Source of the DNA: Phorcus lineatus
Taxonomy: Eukaryota; Mollusca; Gastropoda; Trochida; Trochidae
Length of the DNA stretch: 64,000 nt
Reading direction: 5' to 3'
Assembly: GCA_921293015.1 (NCBI GenBank)
Contig: OV121091.1
Location: 9,081,755-9,145,754 of the forward strand
Under the pieces are notes generated by a model. That model saw only the letters and a program-made list of their open reading frames with translations, did not search any database and was not told the DNA's origin. Position 1 is the first letter of the stretch; the number at the start of each line of letters is the position of its first letter. This document shows, one piece after another, positions 20,878 to 29,638 of this stretch. A program made the translations under genes and the position numbers.

Positions 20878-21819
20878 ATGCCAAGACTGAACAGAGCGCA
20901 ACGCAACAACGCTATTCGCAGACTGCAAGCAGGAGCGACGCAGCGAGATGTTGCAACACATTTTGGGGTGTCCCGACAGACCATCTCTTCATTGTGGACC
21001 CGTTTCAACACCCGAAACAGCGTTGATGATAGGCAAAGGTCAGACAGACCAAGGGTGACTAATCGGGCCCAAGATCGGTACATCCGACTGCTCCACCTTC
21101 GGAAACGCACCAGGACAGCAACGTCAACAACAACGCAGATACCAGGCCTGCGTCGAATTTCCGACCAAACGGTACACAACGGGTTGAGGGAGGCTGGACT
21201 TTTTCCACGACGACCGGTTCGACGTCCCGTTTTAACGCAACGTCATCTGGCGGAACGTCTCCAGTGGTGTCAACAGAGGATGAGATGGGCACGTGCAAGG
21301 TGCAGAACCGTTCTCTCCACTGATGAGTCCCGTTTTCTGCTTCAACGAAGTGATGAACGAGCACGTGTATACCGACGTCGTGGAGAACGTTATGCTGCCA
21401 ACTGTGTTCAGGAGGTTGTCCCATTTGGAGGTGGGAGAGTCATGGTGTGGGCCGGGATTCGTCACAGTTTTAGGACACCACTTGTGCATGTTGTGGATAA
21501 CCTCACAGGAGTACGGTATAGGGACTTGATCCTACAGCCTTACGTTATTCCTCACGTCAACGTCCATGGTGGTCTCTTTCAGCAAGACAATGCTCGACCA
21601 CATGTTGCACGTGTTTGTCAAGACTTTTTACAGCGTAACAATGTCCAGACATTGCCATGGCCAGCCAGGTCACCAGATTTGTCACCAATTGAGCATCTCT
21701 GGGACGAACTGGATCGACGCGCGGCAGTAGGAATCCACCACCCCAAACACTTCCAGGACTTCTTGCAGCACTTCAGCACAAATGGCAGAACATTCCACAG
21801 GCTGTGGTTGACACCTTGA
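20878..21819 (+). pseudogene. Tc1-like transposase, C-terminal frameshift
   Basis: A DD34E transposase that would bind the transposon ends and cut and paste at TA. Start MPRLNRAQRNNAIRRLQAG; an N-terminal paired-like domain with two helix-turn-helix parts (residues about 1-110; ATQRDVATHFGVSRQTISS, then RISDQTVHNGLREAGL) is followed by the catalytic core: STDESRF (first D, about residue 150), QQDNARPHVARV (second D, about 241) and SPDLSPIEHLWDELDRR (catalytic E, about 276). The first ATG is used because it follows the TATA/initiator pair. Comparison with copy 2 shows a one-base loss near 21,720-21,724 just after the catalytic E; the last ~60 residues are replaced. All three catalytic residues are intact, so this is the better-preserved copy. 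Activity of the altered tail is unknown. Confidence 0.92.
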
Positions 21820-21951
21820 TTGCATCCATGGGTCGTCAGTGCCAAGCAATAATCAATGCCAATGGTGGCCATACCCGATACTGACATTTGTGCAACCCTG
21901 TGATGTTTAAACACTTGTGCATCTGTGCATTTCAATATCATGGTTATTCTG

Positions 21952-21957
21952 AATAAA
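21952..21957 (+). promoter_or_regulatory. Poly(A) signal of Tc1 copy 1
   Basis: AATAAA about 70 bp after the GGHTRY stop region of the ancestral transposase frame, inside the element. Confidence 0.55.
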
Positions 21958-22314
21958 ATTTACTGAACAGAGATCTTCAAACAACGTTTTAGTTTTCATT
22001 TCAATGTTTAACTTGCATCTGTGGTCTTTATATTGAACTTTGAAAGTCAGTGTCAAGTTTCTTTTTTTGAAGAGTTTATAACATCTGATTTGTACATATT
22101 GGTTTCATTCGACGCTGTGACTCATAATATTTGAAATGGGCATTAGCATAAACATCTGGAGGGCAAGAATTGGGAATCTTTGTCAACCAGGCTCACGACA
22201 AGTCGGCCATGTTGACGAGTACAACCCATGGACGACCTGGTCACCAAATAATATGCTCGACTCTTTGCGACATTTTTGGTTCTACACACAGCGGAACCTT
22301 TTGCTACTGTTGGA

Positions 22315-22338
22315 GACATAGAATCCAACCCTGGCCCA
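22315..22338 (+). other. 2A-like peptide motif DIESNPGP
   Basis: Codons spell VGDIESNPGPP, matching the 2A consensus D-V/I-E-x-N-P-G-P, at which ribosomes skip a peptide bond between G and P. It is in the same frame as the coiled-coil ORF1 that follows at about 22,351, separated by a single TAA (22,342-22,344). The match of all eight consensus positions makes chance unlikely. Activity is untested, and the stop and an upstream stop show that this copy is decayed. Confidence 0.8.
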
Positions 22339-22344
22339 CCTTAA

Positions 22345-23160
22345 CAAGCCGTGAGTAGTGAAAGTAATTCCTCGTTAAAGACTGATATTTTACAAGAGCT
22401 TCGTTCTGTGAAAAACGAACTATCACAGGAAATACGTGAGGTGAGAGCTGATACAAGGAAATTAAATATCAGCATAGGCGAAATCCAAGCGAATTTGGAT
22501 GACAATTTGAATGTGACAAATTTAGATATCGTGGCTATCACCGAACGTGTTGTGGATCGAAAATATCATCACCCGCAAATTTCAATATGGACAGTAGATT
22601 TAAACATTTGGAGGAAAAAATTGACCGCCTAGAACAACGCAATAGAAAACTGAACGTAGTCTTGTTTGGATTGTCAGATAAAAGTGTACGTGACCAAGAA
22701 ACATTGAAAGAACAGGTCTGTGAAACTCTCCACATGCACAGTAACTCCAGTGATAACACTTCCTTCAAGTTGACTGATATTGTGTATGTGAATCGTTTAT
22801 GAAGAAAGACACCCCAGCAAGCAGGTCCTATGATCGTTAAGTTTCTATAATATGAACTGCAAAAGCCGAGCTCTAGCCTGTAGGAACAGTCACAGAGACA
22901 GTTACTTGATGACCTGAGGAATGACAACAAACGTGGATACTTAAAAAAAGGTCGGCTGATCGTTGAAAACCAACCGCTGCCATCGTCGAGTAGACCAACC
23001 CTAGCACCTGGTGCTGACACCTCTCAGATCGGGTTTGACCAGTTTGGAGACCATCATACGGATTGCCGGGACCCTTAGGACTCGGCTGCATGTGTATTGG
23101 GGTGTGGCCACGGCCCAAAATCTTCAAGCACTGTATATCATTATGTGTCATTTCTTTTTT
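22345..23160 (+). pseudogene. LINE ORF1: coiled coil and RNA-binding core
   Basis: ORF1 of a LINE, normally an RNA-binding chaperone that packages element RNA. The first frame (about 22,345-22,560) is Glu/Lys/Leu-rich with heptad spacing (LQELRSVKNELSQEIREVRA), typical of a trimeric coiled coil. A shift leads to 22,587-22,802 (HLEEKIDRLEQRNRKLNVVL, then FKLTDIVYVNRL), resembling the start of the L1-type ORF1 RRM, and further pieces reach about 23,020. No ATG is convincing for the coiled coil, consistent with it being downstream of the 2A motif in one ancestral frame. Confidence 0.7.
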
Positions 23161-23245
23161 AGAACATATCCGGACTGAACTGTAAATTAGAAGACCATGA
23201 CTTTTTAGAGTATGTAACCAAATATGATTTGATTAGTTTTGATAT

Positions 23246-23984
23246 AAACCTCAGGTGTATTCTTGTGTAGTTATAGGCGGTTATTCTTTTGTCAGGTAAA
23301 CCTACTTTCTGTAGAAAAACAGAACTGATCGAAGGTTGATGTAAATGTGATCCAGGTTGATGTCGTCATAGTGCGTGGTAGTGCAGAGGTTGTTTTGATC
23401 CCAAGTGAACGAGGATGAAGTTCGGGTGACTTCCCCCTGCTGCCAACATTTGATCGACCCGGACACCTCATCCCGCCTTTTGCTGACCAGAGTATTGCCA
23501 AGCTGCCGCCGTTTGTCTTACAAAGTGGTATAAGTGTATTATTAAGAAAGGTTATTATATTGAAAAATAAAAGTATAAAATTGGTTATGCAAGTTTGTTT
23601 TATATTGAAGTTGCAAAACATATTGACCCCCCCCCCCCCCTCGTAGCATGTCATGGACACTCATGTAGTATCCTATAGTTCTTGAATACAGCTGAAGTTT
23701 AAATAGGTAGGTAACTTGGAGATACAAATTGAAATATGAATTTGTACATTTCGTTTCATTACATTTTCATTAATAAAAAACGCCCAATGCAAATAGTCCA
23801 ACAAGCAGCAGTAGCTGTAAGTTGTCGATGTCATACGTGTGATGTCCAAGCAGGACACACATTAGAGGGCTTTGATCAAGACTGTCCAGCAGAACGTAAG
23901 TGTTAACTCCGAAAATGTCAAGAATGTCACATGGTTTCACGTTTTTCAGTGACGACGCTGTCCAACCACAAATGATGATGGTGC
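23246..23984. other. Unassigned stretch with poly(C) and a cysteine-rich segment
   Basis: Contains the second copy of the 12.7 kb dispersed repeat (23,238-23,315), a 14 bp C run (23,627-23,640), and the cysteine-rich open segment near 23,815 that is listed separately. Confidence 0.4.
23811..23905 (+). other. Possible short cysteine-rich exon
   Basis: Reads VAVSCRCHTCDVQAGHTLEG followed by FDQDCPAERKC and a stop; five Cys in 31 residues. A GTAAGT donor-like word begins at about 23,896, after GCAGAAC, and CAGCAG/TAG acceptor-like words precede it. It could be an exon of a secreted Cys-rich protein, but it is short, no family is recognised, and it does not join in frame with the segment at 24.4 kb. 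Confidence 0.22.
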
Positions 23985-24205
23985 ACTGGGTGAGGGATTA
24001 GAGACTGAACAGCTTCGAATCTAGTGCGTCTGTCTGGGTGAAATTTACCTTCTGTCCATAAAAGGTGTGGGTGAAATTAACCTTTTGTCCATATATATGA
24101 TAATACATATTACACAGTTCACTTCTCACTGGGTGAAGGATTAGAGACAGAACAACTTTGGAACTAGTGCGTCTGTGGGTGAAATTTACCTTCTGTCCAT
24201 AAAAC
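23985..24205 (+). repeat. Two-copy tandem duplication (~145 bp)
   Basis: ACTGGGTGAGGGATTAGAGA ... GTGCGTCTGT ... GTGAAATTTACCTTCTGTCC appears at about 23,985-24,062 and 24,127-24,202, with a partial extra GTGAAATTAACCTTTTGTCC between them. Confidence 0.85.
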
Positions 24206-24436
24206 GTATTGTGTATAGACTCCTAAGTGTGGCTGTTCCTAAATAGCTCCATGGTTGGATCGCTGTTCAGTCGTAACACAAGCTCGTTATTTTCTATCCC
24301 GTAAACGTTCTTCTTCACCTGCATTTGCCAACTGTTCGTGTTCGGTAAAGAACAAAGTTGAAAGTTTCTGCAAGTCCATAGTGAGTGCAGACATCCTTTA
24401 CGTATTGGATTAATCCATGGGTAACTTGTTTGCAGG

Positions 24437-24605
24437 GTATTCTGTCACAAAAGAACAGATTTTGCTGAACATGGAGTTATGGAGTTGAGCAAATGTCCAA
24501 AGAGTGAGAGTTTTCTGAAACATCATGTTTGCTATGATAGGGAGTATTCCAATCGGAGAGAGAAACATACGTGTACGGATTTTAATTGTTTATCTTCAGG
24601 CAAAG
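24437..24605 (+). other. Possible second cysteine-rich exon
   Basis: After a TTGTTTGCAG acceptor-like word, one frame reads RVFCHKRTDFAEHGVMELSK, then CPKSESFLKHHVCYDREY and a KHTCTDFNC block before a stop: five Cys in about 50 residues. No family recognised. The other two frames close quickly. It could equally be a fragment of an unrecognised element. Confidence 0.2.
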
Positions 24606-25072
24606 TTTTGTGATCTTTCTAGCTGGAGACATCAGCTTTCAGATATTGTTTCACATCCATATAAGGCTCGATGGAGAACGATTGATTGGTAGATTTTCAC
24701 CGCAGTCAGTGGTTGAAGACCCTTTTTATGTTAACCAATGTCTCTAGTGGCAAAGAATGTTGACTTTATCTTCCTGCTGATGACGTCCACCTGTTCAGAT
24801 AATTTTGAGTTCTTCATTACATTGAATTTTAATAGCACAGTTGCTATGCTAACGCACGTGCAAATGCTTGATCCTGTTTTAGTGACGTCAGTTGTAACAT
24901 GTTTTTGAATGTGTAAAAAGGCAAGTTATATTTACATGATGCATTCATAAGAACAAACTTGGAAAATCTTAATTAATTTCAATATCGGTTAAAATTACAT
25001 ATTTTGACCCCGAGATAAAAACACAACCGCAAAAAACGAATTTATTCCTTTATATCTTTTACTAATATTCAT

Positions 25073-25231
25073 ATGAACGTGTTTGATGTGACCGTGGGTA
25101 CTATACATACAGCCATGTATGATTTGTCCAAGATTACCATATTTGATGTGCCCTTCAGTACTATAGGTACGCCCCATATATTTGATGTGCCCTTCAGCAC
25201 TATACATACGACCATATTTGATAGGGGGGGG
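25073..25231 (+). repeat. 36 bp minisatellite, block 1
   Basis: About four diverged units of the GTTTGATGTGACCGTGAGTA / CTATACATACAATAAC repeat. Same orientation as the four blocks further right, so they probably derive from one array. Confidence 0.85.
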
Positions 25232-25239
25232 GGGGGGGG
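25224..25239. repeat. Poly(G) run
   Basis: Sixteen consecutive G, separating array block 1 from the hairpin that follows. Confidence 0.95.
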
Positions 25240-25241
25240 TT

Positions 25242-25349
25242 TGATCGCCAAACATATAAAGAACAGAGGGGAGCTAACGCTCTCCGAAACGTTACTAAAA
25301 ATTGGCTATCGAAGCTTGTGCTTTCTGTTCTTTATATGTTTGGCGATCA
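25242..25349. repeat. Perfect 26 bp hairpin
   Basis: Left arm 25,242-25,267 (TGATCGCCAAACATATAAAG then AACAGA) and right arm 25,324-25,349 are exact reverse complements with a 56 bp loop. Perfect arms suggest recent origin or maintenance, for example as the ends of a small element. Confidence 0.9.
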
Positions 25350-25364
25350 CCCCCTTCCCCCTCT

Positions 25365-26450
25365 CTATTTTCTATTACAATCTCTTTGAAATCAGTCCGA
25401 AACTAATCGCTCGTACCTCGCTGCGTTTCTTGATCTGACCACGGCTCCATAAAAGCCGTGTCAGACGGCCTTGACCGTGACCTTTCACCTCCAATTATTC
25501 TAACCGATCACGGGTCCGCGTACATATCGGTTGTGTTTGATCAACAAAGATTGTGGAAAGTTGAAAATAAGGGACGCTCTGAAAAAATGTTTTGCAAAAG
25601 TTTTGAATAGATAGTATAAGAAATGAACATCATTGTTGTTGCATCTGAGATCTATCATTTTGAATTGTATGATCAGCTTTCTTAATGAAAACATAATTGT
25701 CACTTTTGAGATACACACCAGTGGCGGATCCAGGAATTTTGAGTGAAAGCGAAGGAGCGAGATGGGGCACCCTTTGGGTCATCCATTTTACTGTCGATAA
25801 TCCCCGGGGGTAGAGGTCGGGGGTCCGGTGAATCGTCAACCATTGCACACTTCTGAGTTCTAAATATATAGCCGTATGTCATTTATCAAATGCAAATGCA
25901 AATGTTTCTATTTCTACAGTTGATTTATTTACCTGCCTCCGTTCAGAAAATACTTAATTTGAAATTTAAAAATTGAAGTGAATTCCTCGAAACCCTTTGA
26001 CAAAATGATTGTCGACCTAATTTTGATCAATAATGTGTCGTAGTTTTGTTTTGGTAAATTTCTTCACTATAACTTTTAAATTTTATGAAAACGTCTTTTC
26101 GACGAAGAAAATGCCAAATCAAACGCAAATATTTTCACGATAATACATCTTAATCACTATCTTCCTCTGGTCGCAGACATAGCTAAATTTCCGACCAAAC
26201 ATGAGCGTATTCATCATGATAGTCAACACACCCACGATCATTTTACGTTCATCCCAGCTCGGCTTTTCTCGGGTCCATTCAGGAAAAGCTCGAATTCCGA
26301 GATACAAAGGTTACATGTGACGTTTTGAATGTCAATTCAACAGTTGCCGAAGTCTTTCCAGCCTCGATTCTTATTGGCTGGCACAGTCTGGCGGTCAAGG
26401 CCGTCTGTCGCGGCTCCTCTGGATTTCAATGAGATTGTTTTCTATTACTA
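25365..26450. mobile_element. ~1.09 kb inverted-repeat element, non-coding
   Basis: The left part (25,370-25,480: TCTATTACAATCTCTTTGAA, GTCAGACGGCCTTGACCG) and right part (26,370-26,445) are imperfect reverse complements (the reverse of the right end reads AACAATCTCATTGAAATC and GACAGACGGCCTTGACCG). The interior has no convincing frame; CAGTGGCGGATCCAGG at about 25,722 looks like an end motif I associate with hAT-type MITEs, perhaps a nested piece. Together with the poly(G)-hairpin it separates array blocks 1 and 2. Confidence 0.55.
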
Positions 26451-26769
26451 ATGTCTTAACCGCATTAGCTGTGTTCGCCCGCATCCTTCAGTGGATCCAT
26501 GTAATTTACAGTTTAACACATTCTTCATACCCCCCGTGGATAACTTTCTTCTTTATCAATTTAAGCCCGAAATGTCACTTAATTTTTTTTCAATTTTAAT
26601 AATCGTTATTGCCGAATAAAGTTTCATAATGATATTGTTACACTTTTCCTTAAACGCATCCTCAAAAGTTTCTGCTGAATTTTAGAAGGAGGAGGAAATG
26701 CTTAGTGGCAGGGGTCTGAAAGCACTACGAAGGCGGAAGTCAGAGGTGCGCAGACCTCCTGCGTGGAGG

Positions 26770-26949
26770 ATGATACATACCACCATGTTTGATTTAGAAA
26801 AAAAAACCATATTTAATGTGACCGTAAGTAGTATACATACGATCACGTTTGATGTGACCGTGAGTCCTTTAGAAAAAAATATTTGATGTGACCGTAAGTA
26901 GTATACGATCATGTTTGATGTGACCGTTAGTACCATACATACGACCAGG
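26770..26949 (+). repeat. 36 bp minisatellite, block 2
   Basis: Four to five units ending in ATACGACCAGG at 26,949, exactly where the next LINE begins. The unit continues at 28,731. Confidence 0.88.
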
Positions 26950-27139
26950 ACATTTTGTTGTCAGTTGACACCTCTAAAGCAAATAGACCAGACAAAATAG
27001 GTAACAGATGCATCAACATGATAGCTTCATCTATAGTTATTCCTCTTACAAACTTGTTTAACTCATTACTAGATAACTGTAAATATCCATACATGGAAAG
27101 AGACTCCTGTTATTCCGATCCATAAAAAGGGTAGCTTAC

Positions 27140-27532
27140 ATGATTGTAAAAATTACAGGCCAGTACCTCTTACTAGCTGTCTGTCAAAGGTATTTTAATT
27201 TTTTTATACATGTGTTCAACTTTTTTAGAGATAATGAAGAATTAACTAACTTGCAATCTGGCTTCATGCCCGGGGATGGTACCGTAAATCAACTGACATA
27301 CTTGTATGTCTTTATATCTCGTGCAGTAGACAATGGCAAAGAAGTTAGGGCAATCTTCTGTGACATATATAAGGCATTCGATAAAGTCTGGCATATGAGA
27401 ATAATAGTGAAATTAGAAGCCTGTGGTATAAAGGGCAAGTTACTGCACTGGTTTTCCAGTTACCTTCAAAACAGAATTCAGAGAGTATCTATAGACAATT
27501 ACAATTCAGATATGAAAACTATTACTGCTTGA
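27140..27532 (+). pseudogene. LINE D RT, fingers to motif A
   Basis: A 130-residue frame with the RT fingers and motif A (FCDIYKAFDKVWH, catalytic Asp at about 27,360) and the conserved WFSSYLQNRIQRV. It ends at a TGA (27,530-27,532) directly before VRQGSVLGP, so one in-frame stop separates it from the next piece; upstream homology is in another frame, so the ATG is not a true start. Confidence 0.8.
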
Positions 27533-27967
27533 GTGCGACAAGGATCCGTCCTGGGACCGTTATTAATTTTAGTTTACATCAATGATATTATAGACGGTAT
27601 TGATAATAATATTCGTCTATTTGCAGATGATACTTCAGTGTTTGTTATTGTTGATAATCATGATTTTACTGCTGCTTCCTTAAATAATGACTTCAGCAGG
27701 ATTTCTAATTGTGCTGAAATATGGCAAGTTGACTTTAATCCAGGTAAGACTGAAGCAATTCTATTCTCTCGCAGAAGTAATCAAGAGCCGATTCCTCGAC
27801 TTACAATGCAAGGAGCAGACATTAACGAAGTTGATAAACATAAGCATTTTGGAATTACATTACAATCTGATTGTAGGTGGAATTCACACATTGCTGAAAT
27901 GGTTACAAAGATAAGTCCAATAGTAAATTGCCTTCGTAGTCTAAAATATAGATTATCAAGAAAATAA
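27533..27967 (+). pseudogene. LINE D RT, motifs B, C and thumb
   Basis: Continues the same frame after the TGA: motif B RQGSVLGPLLILVYINDI, motif C RLFADDTSVF (catalytic Asp pair), FNPGKTEAILFSRR, KHFGITLQSDCRWNSHI and LRSLKYRLSRK. In intact relatives the first residues would be GVPQGSVLGPLLF. Some 80-100 residues of the following thumb region seem to be missing before the piece at about 27,985. Confidence 0.8.
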
Positions 27968-28208
27968 TTAGAGCAAATCATTATACAAAATGACTAACAA
28001 TATGGCACCAGAATATGCATGCCAACCTTTATTAGCGAGAGTATCACAGTTAACTAAACATTGACTCAGAAACATTAAAAATATCCAGAATCTCCGCTGC
28101 CGTACTGATCTGTATAGAAATTCTTTTTTACCAGATACAATAACATGATGGAATAGGCTACCTGATAATATTTCCAATGCACTAACTATAAGCAACTTCA
28201 AAACTTTA

Positions 28209-28439
28209 TTGCAATCTACAAAGCAGAAGTATGTAAATAAGTTTAATCTAAATTTTGCTATACGTTTCTGCCAAATAGTTCATGCTCGCCTCAGACTTCA
28301 GACAGGATGCAGTAACTTGAATGCACACATGTTTGAACGGCACATATCATTAAGCCCATCCTGCTCTTGTGGTCACCTCTATGAAGACCCACTGAACTAT
28401 TTTTTCATTTGTCCAAACTTTTCCGTCATAAGAAATTAA
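28209..28439 (+). pseudogene. LINE D C-terminal domain
   Basis: A 76-residue frame giving IVHARLRLQTGCSNLNAH and CSCGHLYEDPLNYFFICPNF, the C-terminal Cys/His knuckle of this LINE type. It follows RCRTDLYRNSFLPD-type sequence in the preceding frame (about 28,095-28,150). The homologous antisense copy at 38.7-39.05 kb reads SSDLNEDKYRRYISNTPACS and CGHNI.DAFHYFFICPNY. Confidence 0.75.
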
Positions 28440-28730
28440 ATGTATTTTTATATACAGGGCTACAATCTCAACTCTGTCTTAAATGTTGAAAGTTGATACT
28501 TATATCTGTCCATACTTTCATTATAAACTCGCATAGGTTTGTATAAATGAGGAATTTTCTCCATACGCTATACAGGCTTGCTTGCTCTCCTTCATGTATC
28601 GCATTGTTCAATATTCATGTATTTTGTTATCTATTGATGTAAAATGAAATGGAGAGGTATTCATATAAGCAATTGCGGCTTGTTTACCGATCCATATTCA
28701 ATTTGTTCAATAAAAATATGTTAACACCAA

Positions 28731-29638
28731 ACGACCAGGTTTGATGTGATTGTAAGTACCATACATACGACCAGGTTTGATGTTACTGTAAGTACCATAC
28801 ATACGACCAGGTTTAATGTGATTGTAAGTACCATACATACGACCAGGTTTGATGTTACTGTAAGTACCATACATACGACCAGGTTTGATGTTACTGTAAG
28901 TACCATACATACGACCAGGTTTGATGTTACTGTAAGTACCATACATACGACCAGGTTTGATGTGACCTTTATCCCTATACATACGACCATGTATGATGTG
29001 ACCGTGAGTACCATACAAAACAATGTTTCAAGTGATCTTGAGCCCTATACATACGACCATATTTGGTTTTACCTTGAGCCCTATAAATACGATCACGTTT
29101 AATGTTATCTTCAGCTCTATACATACAACCAGGTTTGATGTGACCTTGAGCCCTGTATATGCAATAACGTTTGATGCGACCGTGAGTACTATATATGCAA
29201 TAACGTTTGATGTGACGGTGAGTACTATAAATACAATAACGTTTGATATGACCGTTACATACAATAACGTTTGATGTGAATGTGAGTACTATACATACAA
29301 TAACGTTTGATGTGACCGGGAGTACTAAACATACAATAAAAGTTTGATGTGACCGGGAGTACTATACATACAATAACGTTTGATGTGGCCGTGAGTACTA
29401 TACATACAATAACGTTTGATGTGACCGTTACATACAAGAACGTTTGATGTGACCGTGAGTACTATACAGACAATAACGTTTGATGTGACCGTTACATACA
29501 AGAACGTTTGATGTGACCGTGAGTACTATACATACAAAAACGTTTGATGTGACCGTGAGTACTATACATACAATCGCGTTTGATGTGACCGTGAGTATTG
29601 TACATACAATAACGTTTGATGTGACCGTGAGTACTATA
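28731..29638 (+). repeat. 36 bp minisatellite, block 3 (main block)
   Basis: About 25 units. The first eight are near-identical ACGACCAGGTTTGATG-type units; later ones are the ACAATAACGTTTGATG type, with some shortened GACCGTTACATACAA units at 29,250-29,500. It is interrupted at 29,639 by a TIR element and continues at 31,576. Confidence 0.95.

Larger units (their letters stand above)
20560..22076 (+). mobile_element. Tc1/mariner-family transposon, copy 1
   Basis: A complete DNA transposon of about 1.52 kb bounded by TA dinucleotides (20,558-20,559 and 22,077-22,078). The terminal inverted repeats begin AACTCTTCAAAAAAAGAAAC and run about 25 bp (left AACTTGACA, right TGTCAAGTT). It encodes one transposase. 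A second copy of almost the same length lies in the same orientation at 52,240-53,755; the two differ by only a few percent by eye, so the family moved recently relative to everything else here. Confidence 0.95.
22135..23245 (+). mobile_element. LINE with ORF1 and start of endonuclease (family C)
   Basis: Starts just right of Tc1 copy 1. Readable parts: a hydrophobic segment LFATFLVLHTAEPFATV (about 22,261-22,311), a 2A-like motif, a coiled-coil ORF1 region, an RRM-like ORF1 core (NRKLNVVLFGLSDKSV; QAGPMIVKFL; LLDDLRNDNKRGYLKKGRL), then NISGLNCKLEDHDFLEYVTK (about 23,165-23,224), the beginning of an AP-type endonuclease. After about 23,235 it switches to a dispersed repeat, so the rest of ORF2 is missing. 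It has several stops and shifts. Confidence 0.75.
26950..28730 (+). mobile_element. LINE family D inserted in the 36 bp array, 9 bp TSD
   Basis: A 5'-truncated CR1/jockey-like LINE of 1,781 bp. It is bounded by ACGACCAGG at 26,941-26,949 and again at 28,731-28,739; removing the element and one copy restores the minisatellite unit exactly. Coding landmarks: DTSKANRPDKIGNR, NYRPVPL-like block, LQSGFMPGDGTVNQLTYLY, FCDIYKAFDKVWH, VRQGSVLGPLLILVYINDI, RLFADDTSVF, RCRTDLYRNSFLPD, and a C-terminal knuckle CSCGHLYEDPLNYFFICP. The 3' end is TTCAATAAAAATATG. A related antisense tail lies at 38.47-39.06 kb. Confidence 0.9.

Noticed and set aside
20676-21179. Minus-strand 167-codon frame in Tc1 copy 1, mirrored by 52,190-52,858 in copy 2
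   Set aside because: Shadow of the transposase and its UTR on the other strand. It is present in both copies only because the copies are similar; it has no motif.
24995-25255. Gly/Pro-rich minus-strand frame ending in TPPPPPPI
   Set aside because: Formed by the poly(G) run and minisatellite block 1.
28707-29023. Long minus-strand frames in the 36 bp array with repeating GRMYGTYSNIKP or VVCMVLTVTSNL peptides
   Set aside because: A 36 bp unit is a multiple of three, so every frame without a stop stays open across the array. It is an arithmetic artefact, not a repeat protein.
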